In this document: positions 40,701 through 50,169 of the stretch, in pieces | Position numbering within the stretch: position 1 is the first letter of the stretch | Layout: every line of letters begins with the position of its first letter | DNA from: an uncultured bacterium | GTDB taxonomy: Bacteria; Verrucomicrobiota; Kiritimatiellia; CAIKKV01; CAITUY01 | Length of the DNA: 64,000 bases | Reading direction: 5' to 3' | NCBI GenBank assembly: GCA_903895695.1 | Contig: CAITUY010000209.1 | Location: 1-64,000 of the forward strand | Notes under the pieces: generated by a model | Databases searched by the model: none | Told to the model about the DNA's origin: nothing | Seen by the model: only the letters and a program-made list of their open reading frames with translations | Translations under genes and position numbers: made by a program

Positions 40701-41160
40701 GATCGCCAACGAACCACGCGGCATTGTCCAAGGTGGTCGCGCCGCGCGTCTGGTTGCCGCTGCCTCCGGTATAGGTCGTCTGCAGGGCGAAGTTGCCGTA
40801 GACATCGAGCGTACCGATGCCGCGGGGATTGAGTGTATTGACGTTGGCCGACGTGTCGCTGTTGTTGACCCCCGTAAAGGCCAACAGGCTGCGGTCGCCG
40901 CTGCGGGTCAGGTACCCGGTACTCGACGCCGACCCGCTGACGCGCAAGGCGTTGGTCCCGCTGCCGCCGATCGCCGTACTCGAGACGGGCGCGCTCTGAT
41001 TGGCGACGGAGGGCTCCAATTCAAGAATCGTACAGGTTGTGTTCTTGGCGGCCGCGTTGTCGGCGGACAACACGGCCAGATTGCCGGGTGTAAAGGCTCC
41101 AGCCAGGCCTGAGGTCGCCATAATGACGACCACGCTCAATCCAACGATGGTTCTGGTCAT
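37798..41160 (-). CDS. Secreted protein with two propeller-like modules
   Basis: A 1120-aa exported protein with signal peptide about 1-21. Module 1 (DNA about 41105-40165) starts FTPGNLAVLSADNAAAKNTT and ends TTLKGIDFVPT. A fibronectin-III-like domain (VSWTNGDGAFRLVV...TGLQAGTNYYLQVYEFNG) and adhesin-like strands follow. Module 2 (DNA about 38965-38040) starts SAGNLAVLRADTLGNN, followed by the same YRLERSANL...GPYFYRVGVE C-terminal domain as the 33.7-kb protein. Even the DNA of the C-terminal 60 codons is similar between the two genes, indicating recent duplication. Function is unknown. It starts 51 bp downstream of the giant 2559-aa gene and may share its transcript. Confidence 0.78.
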   Translation of the reverse strand: MTRTIVGLSVVVIMATSGLAGAFTPGNLAVLSADNAAAKNTTCTILELEPSVANQSAPVSSTAIGGSGTNALRVSGSASSTGYLTRSGDRSLLAFTGVNNSDTSANVNTLNPRGIGTLDVYGNFALQTTYTGGSGNQTRGATTLDNAAWFVGDQGGIYTNGATSANPSGNIRSIKAFNGTVYAFQASAAAAPVSTLSGGTLTALPGLPSGATSMQDFYLISSGSNGSTCDVLYVLQAASASAGTIYKYSLVGGSWTANGSSATAFGGFGLAAATNDDGTVALYMTSGTGATAANTVQTLTDSAGYNATIALGAPTTLFTAAGGTTLKGIDFVPTILVTTPTTQASNVTFGSVQQMQMHVSWTNGDGAFRLVVCCQGSAPSGGPTDGTNYTANSNFAGGGDSFGGGKVVYKGSGSSFTLTGLQAGTNYYLQVYEFNGNGATTKYLTGPATGNPNSRTTLIPAGDTDSRAVAPGSQVPAGDVSSLATTAGGAVDVFSFTLQDSGAADSYGTKVTQLTVKPASENTAGWAASLQGVKLYNISDAASVTIGTPSIADASIVIPIASGNLTVPNGASKSIRLSVYLRTNAIADNAILQFRIDSAAPGFTTDPANSSGFAPTFPADVTGNALTLRVVATKLAFVAVPSIVTVGQTFSATVQALDANNNADVDSTVPVTISIATGSGTLAGGGAQNLAAGQFTYDALRLNAAGTNTLQAAGGTLTGATSGNLIVLPPSSAGNLAVLRADTLGNNTTCTILELDPSAANQSSPVSSTAISGSGPNALRISGSAASTGYLTRNADRSLLAFTGANTNDTAANVNTYLTRGVGTLDASRNFVLQTAYSGSAGNQTRGATSLDNTNWFIGDQNGLYTNQATAKNLSGNFRAVKSFGGIVYAFQASASLASVFALSPVDGTLAALPGLPPGSTSMQDFYLIASGSNGATCDVLYVLESASASTGTVYKYSLAGGSWAANGAGATTVGGFGLAAATNGDGTATLYVTSGTGATPANSVQRLTDSTGYNAAIGLGAPTALYTAPAGTTLKGIDFVPTALVSQPAPTIGIAGPAMVQWPSVAGCCYRLERSANLLSRPAFDVIVRTNIPATPPLNTETDATATGPGPYFYRVGVE

Positions 41161-41211
41161 GGTTCGGTCCCTATTCTGGAAACGTTTCTTGTCCGTGCAC
41201 TCGATTCCCGT

Positions 41212-44200
41212 TCAACGGAAGGAGTAGAAACACCCATTGAACTTAGGTTTCGCCGCCACGGGCGCAAAGGCGATCCCCTTCAAGGTGGCTCCCGCCGAGG
41301 CCGTATAGAGCGTCACGTTGCTTGCGGTGGTGATGGAGACCGGCGCGTTGTAACCCGCCGAATCCGTCAGTTCGACAACTTGGTTGGCTGCGGTCGCGCC
41401 AGTGCCCGACGTGGCGTACAACACCGCGCCCCCGCCGCCGTTGGCGGCGGCGCACAGGCCGAAGCCCCCGAACGGGGTGGCGTAGGTTCCGTTGGCGGTC
41501 CATGTTCCGCCAACCAGCGAATATTTATAGATGTAGCCGGTTGTCGCGGTGGCGTTGTTCTCCATGATATAGAGCACGTCGAACGTCGAACCATTGCTGC
41601 CCGACGACATCATGCAGAAGTCCGTCTCGTTCGTCGGCCCGCCGCTGGTCAGGCCCGGCAATGGCGTCAGCGTTGAGCCGCTCAGGGCGCTGACAGAGGT
41701 GCCGACGCCCGCACGGAGGAAATAGGCGGTTCCACCGAAACTCTTCGCGCCTCGGGAATTGCCAGTTGCGGTGGCCGCGGACGCGTTGTTCGTGTAGATG
41801 CCGCCCTGGTCGCCAATGTACCAGTTCACGTTATCGGTGCTTGTGGCTCCGCGCGTTTGATTGCCGTTGACTCCTGTATAAGTCGTCTGCAGCACGTAGT
41901 TGGCGGAGACGTCCAGTGTCCCGACACCACGCTGAAGGTTGGTGGTAACGTTGCCGGATCCCGGGCCGCCGTTGAAGCCCGCGAAGACAAGCAGGGTTCC
42001 GTCGCTGCTGTCGGAAAGCAGCGGGGAGGATGAACCCGATCCGGTTTGCCGCAGCGCGGTGGGCATGGTCGTTCCGTTGATGCCGTTTGAGCTGATCGTC
42101 GTTGTCTGGTTGGTCAAAGACGGGTTCAACTCGAGAATCGAGAAAGTAGTATTGTTGGCGGAGGCGACGTCGGATTGGAAGACGGCAAGGTTCCCGGCCG
42201 TGAACGGAGGATTCAGCGTTCGAGCGCTGGTCGAAGGACTGGCCACTGTCGTTGCCCCGACTCCGTTTTGGGCGAAGACTTCGAAGGTGTAGCGCGTGCC
42301 GGCGTTCAACCCCGTGACGGCCTCTGTACCCCATGTCGCCGCCGACTGGAAGACGGGCGATCCGCCGAGCGTGCCGTCGGTCTGCACGTATTTGTTGGAT
42401 ATCGTCTCGTGAATGGCAAAGGTCGTGCCAGGGGGATTGCCGTTCGCGTTGATCGCAATGTTAAAGCTGGTCCGCGAGACGGTCACGACGGTCGGGGCCG
42501 CAGGCACATTGGCCAGCGTCCAGAAGTTCGTATCGGCCGAGTCGAGGGTAAGCCCGATCGCGTTCGTCGCGTAGGAGCGGTAGTAGTAGACCGTGTTGAC
42601 GCTCAGGCTGGCGATCACCTTCGTGTAGGCTCCCGTTATCGTGCCGCCTTCAGATAGTTGTGTGTCCGACGTCGTCACGCCCGGCGCAGTCTTCCAGAAG
42701 AAACCGCGATCCGTGATGGCCGCGCCGTTGTTGGCCGTCACCGTGCCGCTCAGCGTGGCTCCTGTGGTGTTCGTTGCGGCGGGCGCCTGCGTGGAAACGG
42801 ACGGCGCATTGGCGCCCACTCCGTCCACGGCCACGTTCTGTGCCACGGCGCCGGCGCTGGTGAGCGCGATGTTGGCCGGCCCGTAGGTCTGCTGTGCGGT
42901 TGGCTTGAAATGGACATTGACCGTGGTGTCGTTCACCAGGCCGCCGGCCTGTGTCAGCGTGAGCGTGGCGGGGTTTGCCACGAAGCTCGCGCCGCCGTTC
43001 GTTGAGATCTCGAACGCGGCCGGCGGCGCGATGGTGATATCCGCCGTCAGGTTGGTGCCGGCGACCGTATACGTGGCATTGGCGGAAGTGCCGTTGACCG
43101 GAATCGCGCCGAAACTGAGCGCGGCGGGCGTTACCCTGATGGCGGGCGTGGCCGCGGCTGCCGTGGTCGCGGTGGCGGCGGGACCGAAGGCGGTACCCAC
43201 GGAGGCGCCGCTCTGCGCTTCGGCCTCGAAGGTGTAGGTTTGACTCGGGGTCAGCCCGGTGACGGTCTTCGTGCTCCATGCGGAGGCGGTCAGGAAGACG
43301 GCGGAAAGGCCCAGCGACCCGTCCGCCTGGACATACTTGGCCTGCGACGTTTCGAGGATCGCATAAGTCGTGGATGTGGGATTCCCATCGCCCGACGCGA
43401 TCGCAACGTTCAAGCTGTTGGCCGTCGGGCTGCCGGCAACCGGAGCGCCTGGCGTGGCCGCCAAGGTGTACCAAGCGCTTGCAGAGGAGAGGGCCGTGGT
43501 GACACTGGCGCCGTTTAGCGCTTTTGCCGTAAAGGTGTAGGCTTGGTTCGGGTTCAAGCCAGTTACTGTTGCCACGCCCCACGTGTTAGTAGTCTGGAAT
43601 ACGGCGCCGATGCCCAGCGATCCGTCCGCTTGGACGTACTTGGCCTGCGACGTCTCGAAGATCGCATAGGTCGTGGATGCGGGATTCCCGTCGCCCGCCG
43701 CGATCGCAACATTCAAGTTGTTGGTTGTCGCGCCGTTGACAGTGGGTGCGGTCGGAGCATTGGCCAACGTGTAGAAGTTCTGCTCGGACGACAGGTTGGT
43801 TCCGATCGCATTGATGGCGTAAGCCGCGAAGTAGTACGGAATGTTCGCGCTCAGGGACGACAGATTCAGCGTATAGGCACCGGTCGTGCCCGCGACGGTC
43901 GTCTGGTTGTCGCCGATCGCCACGCCGCTGTTGGTCTTGTAGCAGAACCCGCGTTCGATAACCGGGGATCCGCCGTCGGCCGTTACGTTGCCGTTGAAGG
44001 TGGCCGTAGTGGCTCCGATACTGGCGGCAGCGGACGCTGTAACCTTGGGGGCCGTCATGCGCGGCGCGAAGGCGATGCCCTTCATGATGGTGCCCGCGGC
44101 CGCGGTGTAGAGCGTGACATTGCTGGCCGTGGTAATCGAGATGGCGGCATTGTACCCCGCCGTATCCGTCACCTTCAGGACGTTATTTGCCGTCTTGGCA

Positions 44201-47200
44201 CCCTGGCCGGTCGTCACGTACAGAATCGCCCCGCCGCCACTCGTCACCGCACACAGGCCGAATCCGCCGAAGGTCGTCGTATAGGTGCCGTTCGCCGTCC
44301 ACACACCACTCACCAGCGAGTACTTGTAGATCGTTCCCGCCGTATCGCCGCTGGCGTCGAGAATGTAGAGAATGTCGAAAGTCGAACCGTTCGCGCCGGA
44401 TTGCACCAGATAGAAGTCCTGCCGCGTGGTCGCCCCATTCCCCAAGCCAGGCAAGGCCGTGGCGGTCGTGGCATCGGGCGAAAGCGTGCTGACCGGCACC
44501 GCCGAAGCCGACGCCGTAAAGGCGTACACCGTGCCGCCGAAAGCCTTCACGCCCCGCCAGTTTACGATGCTGCCGGAGGCCAGGTTTCCCGTCGTTCCGT
44601 TGGTGTAGATCCCGCCCTGATCGCCGATGTAATACTTGACGTTGTCTGTACTCGCCGCGCAACGGGTCTGGTTCCCGCTGCCGCCCGTGTAGGTCGTCGC
44701 CAGCGTGAAGCTCATCGTCTGATTGAGTGTGCCGACTCCCCGCGAAGAAATCGCGTTTGCGTTCCCGACGCCATTCGTGCTGTTGTGACCCGTGAACAAC
44801 AGTAACGTGCCGTCATCGCTATCCGACATGTACCCCGTGCTGGACGCCGAACCCGAGCAGCGCAACGCATTGACGCCGTTGGTCCCATTGATGGACACGG
44901 CATTGACCGGGCTTGCCTGATCTGCCGTCGTCGAACTGACCTCCAGGATGGAGAAGGTCGTGTTGTTCGCGGAAGCCGCCGCACTGAAGACCATGAGGTT
45001 GCCGGCCGTGAATGTCGGCACCAGGGTCGTCCCGCCGGCCGTGGGTCCGAAGGTCGTGGTCACGGCGGGGGCGGCGCCGTTTTGTGCCTGGACTTCAAAC
45101 GTGTAGGTCGTGTTACCGGCCAACCCTGTCACCGACTTTGTCCCCCACGTGGCCGCGGTCTGGCACACGGCTGACGTGCCCAGCGTGCCGTTGGCCTGCA
45201 CGTACTTGGCGCTGTTGGTCTCATAGACCGCGTAGGTCGTGGCCGTGGGATTCCCGTCGCTGGATCCGATCACGACCGTGAGGCTGCTCGCGGTGGCGCC
45301 GCCGACCGTGGGCGCGTTCGGGGTGTTCGCGTAGGTATAGAAGTTGGTTTCCGCGCCGAGACTCACGCCGGCCGAGTTCATGGCGTAGGCCGCGAAGTAA
45401 TACAGCGCGTTAGCCGAGAGGCCCGTCACGTCGACCGTAAACGACCCCAGGCCGTTGCTGGCGCAAGCCGTCGGGTTATCCGTGACCGCCACACCGACGC
45501 TGGTCTTGTAGCAGACGCCACGGTTGGTCACCGTCGCGCCGCCGTCGGCGGTTACGTTACCGCCCAGCGTCGCGCCGGTCGCGTTGGTCGCAATCGGCCC
45601 CGCGGTCGTCACCAGGGGCGCGCTGGCCAGGGTCGCCTGATTGCCGATGGATGAGTTGGCGCTCGTCCCCCCGGCGTTCCGGGCTCGCAACTGGTAGTAA
45701 TAGGTGGTCGATGGCGTCAGCCCCGTCACCGGATAGGTCATGACATTGCCTACCGCCAGGTTGTTGTAACCCGCCAGCGGCGCGCTCGCGTCGCTGTTCG
45801 TCGACACATCCAAGAAGTAGTTGGTCGCCCCGGCGGCCGCCGCCCAGTTGACCGTGAATCCTGCGCTCGTCACCGCGCGCGCCGCCGCCAGCACCGGCGC
45901 GGCTGGCACGAGTGTCACACTGGCCTCGACTGTGTAATTCGTGCCGACGCCGTTCACCGCGTAGGCCTGGAAGTAGTAGGTGTTGCCCGCGCTCAACCCG
46001 GTCACATTGACCGCGAACACGCCGTTGCCCATCGTACCGTTCTGCGCAACCCGCGTGCCGATGGGCGCGCCGAAGCCGGGCGTCGGACTGTAGTACACGC
46101 CCCATTCCGTTACGCTGGCGCCATTCGTGTTCAAGATCGTCCCGCCCAGCATCGCATTCGTCGTCCCCACCGCCGCGCTCGATGGCGCGTTTACGCTCGG
46201 CGCCGTGGCCGCCGCGCTCAGCGTCAACTGCACCGCCACGGTCTGTGGGCTGTTGCTGGCGTCGGCGTCGGAGACGGTCAGTGTCGCGTTCGAGGTGCCG
46301 GCCTGCAGTCCCGCGGTCGTATACTGCACGGCGATTGTCTGGCCTGCGCCCGCCGCCAGGGCGCCCGCGGACGGCGTGGCGGACAGCCAGGCGGCGTTGG
46401 AGGCGATCGTGAAACTCAGGGTCCCGAGTCCGACATTGGTGATCGTGAACGCCTGGGACAGACTGCTGCCGACCGTGGCGCTGTCGGACAGCGACGCCGG
46501 CGAGCAGGCGATGCCGGCGGCCACGCCCTGGCCTTGGACCGCGAAGGCATAGTTCGTGGCATTGTTCGTGAAGCTGAGCGTCGCCTGCCGCAGGCCGGCG
46601 GCCGTCGGCGCGAACGCCACCTGGAAACTCGTCGTCGCGCCCGCCGTCACCGACGAAGCGGGCTGGCCGACGATGGAGAAGTCCGCCAGCGTGCTGCTCA
46701 CGGTTCCCAGCGTGAGCGAAAGGGTCCCGTTGTTCGTGATCGCGAAGATATTGGTCACGACCACTCCCATCAGCCCTGCGTTGCCGAAGTCTGTCCCGTT
46801 GCCGCCGGTCGGCGACGACGCGTTGTTGGCAATGGCAAGACCGTTGCCCAGCACGGCCACACCGGGCGCCGAGACGGCTGCGTTCAGGTAGAGTTCGCCG
46901 TTGTAGATCTCCAAGGTCGGGGTTCCGACGATACCATCGCCGATCACGGTTACGGAGGACGGCGCCGTCCCGGCCACCGCCGTGGTGTTGCCGCTGCCAC
47001 TGGAAACCAGTTTGTACGTTCTCGTCGCCGCGGCCAGCGGAGTGCCGGGACTGGCGGCATTGGCGACCGTGACCGTCACGGCGTTGCCGGCCGCCAACGT
47101 CAGCGACCCGGCGCCGGTGACGGTCAGTGGGGGCGTGCTGCCGCTGAAGGCCGTGAATAGCAGGGGACTCGTTGCGCCCAGCGTCAGCCCCCTGGAAGCA

Positions 47201-48891
47201 GTCGTGGCGATCGTGCCGGTTGAACCGTTGCCGCTGGCCGCAAGGGCCTGTGCGCCGCCCAGTGTCAAGGCCGTTATGAGACCGGAGAGATTGAACGTCG
47301 CGCCTCCGGCAATCGTGATGACCGGCGTGTTGGCGATGGAGCCGCCGCCGCTCAACGCGAGCGTGCCCTGGCTGATGGTGGTGGTCCCCGTGTAGGTATT
47401 GGTATCGCCCAAGGTCTGGATGCCGCTGCCGGTCTTCACGAGGTTGATCGGGCCGGCGACAATCCCGGAGTTGCTGGTCGAGCCGTCGCCGTACGCGTAA
47501 CTGCCGCTGCCTCCGAGCGTGAGAGTGACCGTGCCCCCGGACGAGTTGGTGATGGAGTTCTTTGCGGCTGCTGTGAGGCCCGTCGTCGAGTTCAGTCCGG
47601 CCACCTGTTGGTCGCAACCGTTCAGGTCGAATGTGCCGACATTGGTGCTGTTGGTCTGGCCGAGGGCGAGCGTAGTGCTGACGGGCAGGCGATTGGCGCC
47701 GTTGGTCAACCTCACGATGCCGTTGTTGACGAACGTTGCGCCCGAGTAAGTGTCGACACCACCCAGGAGGAGCGTTCCGCTGCCCTGTTTGGCAAGAATG
47801 CCACCGACGGACTTGTCGGCGATGATGCCGTTGTAGGTTAGGGTGATACCGGATTTCGCACTGATCGAGGTGCCAGCGGTTGAACCCACTTGTATGCCGC
47901 GATTTGCGTTTAGCGTATAACTACTCCCGTCCCCCGCGGTCATCCGGCCGCCATCCAACACGATCGCACTGGCGATAACCGAACCCGGCACGGTGCCGAA
48001 AGAACCATCCGCGGCAAAGACGACCTCCGCACCGGTGATCGCGATCGCCCCCGAGAACGTGTTGCCGGTGTTGTCGAGGTTGATCGTCCCGGCGCCCGTT
48101 CCCGAAAACGTCATGCCGACCCCCGTGTTGCCCGAAATCAGACCTGTCAGAATCAGGCTGCCGCTTGTGGAGTTGGTGATGGCGCGCGTCGCGCCGCCGA
48201 GGTTCACGCTGGCTGCAATGGTGGCATTGCCGGATCCGGCAAAAGTAAAATCCCCGCCGATCGTCAACGAAGTCGGCGCGTAAGCTCTTGTGCCCGACGA
48301 GGAGAGAGTGCCTCCATTGATGATGAGCGAGCTGTTCCCCAAGGCATTGTTGTTCGCCACAATGAGGGTTCCCGCATTAAGCGTAAGACCGCCGGGATAA
48401 GCACCCGATTCCCCGGTCATATCCCATGTGCCGTTTCCCGACTTGATGAACCCAGTCCCGGCTGCTGTCGAGATGGCCTGGCTCTGCCAAGTCAACGTTG
48501 TGCCGTCGGCAACGGTGACGGTTCTGACGGCTCCTCCGGTAGTCAGGGTGCCCGCTGAGGTCACCGTTGTGTTTGCATTGACCGTGACATTGCCAACGGC
48601 AGTCGTGGTCACGTAGGTAATGAGGTTAGGCGAGGGCGATGATGAGTTGAAGGTGGCGTTGTCCGGTGGCGATGTCACCCAGCCGGTGCTGAACGGTCCA
48701 GTCGGGGTCGTGCCCCAGTTTGAACTGGTCCAAGTCGCGGTCACACCGTCCAACTTCCAGTATTTTTCCGCGGCGCAGGCCGAGTCGACCATGCCCAACG
48801 CTACGCCCAACGCGGCAAGTTTGAGCATCGTGCCCTGATATCGTTTTGCAACCACCGCCCGTTTGTTGAGCAGGGACAACAGATGACTCAT
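41212..48891 (-). CDS. Giant secreted repeat protein (autotransporter-type repeats, FN3, two propeller-like modules)
   Basis: A 2559-aa exported protein. The signal peptide ends near residue 41 (VDSACAAEKYW). Residues about 150-600 hold autotransporter-associated beta-strand repeats (GGLTLNAGTLIVANNNALG, GSGTLLLGGVDTYSGATFVNNG, NTYTGTTTISQGTLAL). A choice-of-anchor D/ASPM-like domain and a BACON-like domain follow at about 690-880, then several fibronectin-III-like repeats. Propeller-like module A spans about 1300-1640 and module B about 2230-2559; more FN3 and one further choice-of-anchor-like domain lie between. There is no C-terminal beta-barrel, PEP-CTERM or other sorting signal: it ends in FKNGCFYSFR-like residues after module B. 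It is probably a surface adhesin or shell protein. AAGGGGG precedes the ATG. A CTAAC-box promoter lies upstream. Confidence 0.8.
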   Translation of the reverse strand: MSHLLSLLNKRAVVAKRYQGTMLKLAALGVALGMVDSACAAEKYWKLDGVTATWTSSNWGTTPTGPFSTGWVTSPPDNATFNSSSPSPNLITYVTTTAVGNVTVNANTTVTSAGTLTTGGAVRTVTVADGTTLTWQSQAISTAAGTGFIKSGNGTWDMTGESGAYPGGLTLNAGTLIVANNNALGNSSLIINGGTLSSSGTRAYAPTSLTIGGDFTFAGSGNATIAASVNLGGATRAITNSTSGSLILTGLISGNTGVGMTFSGTGAGTINLDNTGNTFSGAIAITGAEVVFAADGSFGTVPGSVIASAIVLDGGRMTAGDGSSYTLNANRGIQVGSTAGTSISAKSGITLTYNGIIADKSVGGILAKQGSGTLLLGGVDTYSGATFVNNGIVRLTNGANRLPVSTTLALGQTNSTNVGTFDLNGCDQQVAGLNSTTGLTAAAKNSITNSSGGTVTLTLGGSGSYAYGDGSTSNSGIVAGPINLVKTGSGIQTLGDTNTYTGTTTISQGTLALSGGGSIANTPVITIAGGATFNLSGLITALTLGGAQALAASGNGSTGTIATTASRGLTLGATSPLLFTAFSGSTPPLTVTGAGSLTLAAGNAVTVTVANAASPGTPLAAATRTYKLVSSGSGNTTAVAGTAPSSVTVIGDGIVGTPTLEIYNGELYLNAAVSAPGVAVLGNGLAIANNASSPTGGNGTDFGNAGLMGVVVTNIFAITNNGTLSLTLGTVSSTLADFSIVGQPASSVTAGATTSFQVAFAPTAAGLRQATLSFTNNATNYAFAVQGQGVAAGIACSPASLSDSATVGSSLSQAFTITNVGLGTLSFTIASNAAWLSATPSAGALAAGAGQTIAVQYTTAGLQAGTSNATLTVSDADASNSPQTVAVQLTLSAAATAPSVNAPSSAAVGTTNAMLGGTILNTNGASVTEWGVYYSPTPGFGAPIGTRVAQNGTMGNGVFAVNVTGLSAGNTYYFQAYAVNGVGTNYTVEASVTLVPAAPVLAAARAVTSAGFTVNWAAAAGATNYFLDVSTNSDASAPLAGYNNLAVGNVMTYPVTGLTPSTTYYYQLRARNAGGTSANSSIGNQATLASAPLVTTAGPIATNATGATLGGNVTADGGATVTNRGVCYKTSVGVAVTDNPTACASNGLGSFTVDVTGLSANALYYFAAYAMNSAGVSLGAETNFYTYANTPNAPTVGGATASSLTVVIGSSDGNPTATTYAVYETNSAKYVQANGTLGTSAVCQTAATWGTKSVTGLAGNTTYTFEVQAQNGAAPAVTTTFGPTAGGTTLVPTFTAGNLMVFSAAASANNTTFSILEVSSTTADQASPVNAVSINGTNGVNALRCSGSASSTGYMSDSDDGTLLLFTGHNSTNGVGNANAISSRGVGTLNQTMSFTLATTYTGGSGNQTRCAASTDNVKYYIGDQGGIYTNGTTGNLASGSIVNWRGVKAFGGTVYAFTASASAVPVSTLSPDATTATALPGLGNGATTRQDFYLVQSGANGSTFDILYILDASGDTAGTIYKYSLVSGVWTANGTYTTTFGGFGLCAVTSGGGAILYVTTGQGAKTANNVLKVTDTAGYNAAISITTASNVTLYTAAAGTIMKGIAFAPRMTAPKVTASAAASIGATTATFNGNVTADGGSPVIERGFCYKTNSGVAIGDNQTTVAGTTGAYTLNLSSLSANIPYYFAAYAINAIGTNLSSEQNFYTLANAPTAPTVNGATTNNLNVAIAAGDGNPASTTYAIFETSQAKYVQADGSLGIGAVFQTTNTWGVATVTGLNPNQAYTFTAKALNGASVTTALSSASAWYTLAATPGAPVAGSPTANSLNVAIASGDGNPTSTTYAILETSQAKYVQADGSLGLSAVFLTASAWSTKTVTGLTPSQTYTFEAEAQSGASVGTAFGPAATATTAAAATPAIRVTPAALSFGAIPVNGTSANATYTVAGTNLTADITIAPPAAFEISTNGGASFVANPATLTLTQAGGLVNDTTVNVHFKPTAQQTYGPANIALTSAGAVAQNVAVDGVGANAPSVSTQAPAATNTTGATLSGTVTANNGAAITDRGFFWKTAPGVTTSDTQLSEGGTITGAYTKVIASLSVNTVYYYRSYATNAIGLTLDSADTNFWTLANVPAAPTVVTVSRTSFNIAINANGNPPGTTFAIHETISNKYVQTDGTLGGSPVFQSAATWGTEAVTGLNAGTRYTFEVFAQNGVGATTVASPSTSARTLNPPFTAGNLAVFQSDVASANNTTFSILELNPSLTNQTTTISSNGINGTTMPTALRQTGSGSSSPLLSDSSDGTLLVFAGFNGGPGSGNVTTNLQRGVGTLDVSANYVLQTTYTGVNGNQTRGATSTDNVNWYIGDQGGIYTNNASAATATGNSRGAKSFGGTAYFLRAGVGTSVSALSGSTLTPLPGLTSGGPTNETDFCMMSSGSNGSTFDVLYIMENNATATTGYIYKYSLVGGTWTANGTYATPFGGFGLCAAANGGGGAVLYATSGTGATAANQVVELTDSAGYNAPVSITTASNVTLYTASAGATLKGIAFAPVAAKPKFNGCFYSFR

Positions 48892-48985
48892 GACGACCCC
48901 CTTGAGTTTGGAAACACCAGATTGAGCACAGCCAGTCCGTGAGGCCCGCGTGCTTCTCGCAACATGGCTCGCGCACCAGTCATGA

Positions 48986-49028
48986 AATCTAGGTGAGTGC
49001 TGTTAGCGGCGAACGCGAACTGTGTTAG
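48986..49028 (-). promoter_or_regulatory. CTAAC-box promoter of the giant secreted protein gene
   Basis: Read on the minus strand: CTAAC (49024-49028), 17 nt, CTAAC (49002-49006), 10 nt, TAGATT (48986-48991). The perfect repeats are 22 bp apart, two steps of 11; the middle position does not match. The predicted leader is about 85-90 nt to the ATG at 48891. Confidence 0.68.
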
Positions 49029-49068
49029 TTTCCGGTCAATTCGGGCCCGGCGCGACGACGACCGCGGG

Positions 49069-50169
49069 TCAGCGGATCGACAGAATCATCCGGTTGGGCG
49101 CCGCAGGTGGAGCAAGCGGGGCGACCGGCGCAAGCGCAACGCCACGGAAGGCGGTCTTGCTGACCGCCGTGGCGAGCACGGTCGGCGTGCCGCCGAACGC
49201 TCCGTTGAAGCCAGAATTGTCGGTGATCGTCACCAATTCGCCGCCACCGTTCGAGCCGGAACCGCCTTTCCGTGTGGCGAACAATACCGTGGCAGATCCG
49301 GCCGTGTAACCGGCCAGACCTCGATACGAGTCGGTGCCGGAACCAACGACGCCGGTGGCGGTCCAGCTTCCTGCGATGCACGTGAACTTCTGCAGGCCGG
49401 CGCCCTCGTCCGCCACGTAGAGCGTGTCGTTGGTGCCATCGGCCGTCAGGTCGGCCATAAGGAAGGCATCCGGACTGCTGTTCGTGGGGAAGCCTGGCAA
49501 AGCGCTGATGGCCTGCCCGGCGTTGGTTGGCAGCCCCGCGCCCACCGTGTTCAACAGGTTGGAACCCGATTGGGTTGAAGCGTACAACTGACCGCCAAAC
49601 GCGGCGACCTGGCGTAGATTGGCGAATGAGTTGAGCGAGGTCGAGTTTGTGGCGCCTTTAGTGGTATAACGCAGGCCGCCTGCCCCGCCCGCAACCCAGA
49701 TGTTGGTTCCGTCGGTGGTCGCGGCGCTGCGGGGGTTGCTGGCACTGGCGAAGTCTTTCAGCGCCGTCGTGGTATCGGTGGTGCCGTTACAGTTCACCAC
49801 GCCCACCACCCGCGGAACGCTTGCCGCTGTCGTGCCGGACAAACTTGCGACACCCGTGGTCGTGCCGTAGCCCGTCACCACCAGGCAACGGTTGTTCACG
49901 GATCGGGCGAGCAAGCCTTCCGAGGTTGCCGTCCCGCTGGCGATCAACGGGTAATTGCGTCCCGCGGCGTTGGTCGGCATGGCAATCGATTGCACCAAAG
50001 CGCCGTTCGTCGTGTATTCGTCCAGGAAGACGGGAGAGCCGCTGCTGACAAGGTTCGTCGTCCCATCCCCAACCCGATACACCACCAGAGTCCCGGGCGA
50101 GAACGCACCGGCGAAACTTGCGCCCGCGACCATGAGCGCCGCCGCTATGCCCGCGGCGAACGCCCTCAT
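49069..50169 (-). CDS. Secreted propeller-like protein (divergent module)
   Basis: A 366-aa exported protein: signal peptide about 1-20, then one divergent copy of the propeller-like module. It begins FSPGTLVVYRVGDGTTNLVSSGSPVFLDEYTTNGALVQSI and has internal motifs RSAATTDGTNIWVAGGAGGLRYT, LRQVAAFGGQLYAST, ALPGFPTNSSPDAFLMADL and FRGVALAPV. The order of motifs matches the five other modules in this locus, but this copy has the longer N-terminal strand set seen in stand-alone members of the family. Its start overlaps the stop of the 5'-nucleotidase gene (ATGA), so the two are translated together and may act on related substrates. The function is not known. Confidence 0.75.
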   Translation of the reverse strand: MRAFAAGIAAALMVAGASFAGAFSPGTLVVYRVGDGTTNLVSSGSPVFLDEYTTNGALVQSIAMPTNAAGRNYPLIASGTATSEGLLARSVNNRCLVVTGYGTTTGVASLSGTTAASVPRVVGVVNCNGTTDTTTALKDFASASNPRSAATTDGTNIWVAGGAGGLRYTTKGATNSTSLNSFANLRQVAAFGGQLYASTQSGSNLLNTVGAGLPTNAGQAISALPGFPTNSSPDAFLMADLTADGTNDTLYVADEGAGLQKFTCIAGSWTATGVVGSGTDSYRGLAGYTAGSATVLFATRKGGSGSNGGGELVTITDNSGFNGAFGGTPTVLATAVSKTAFRGVALAPVAPLAPPAAPNRMILSIR

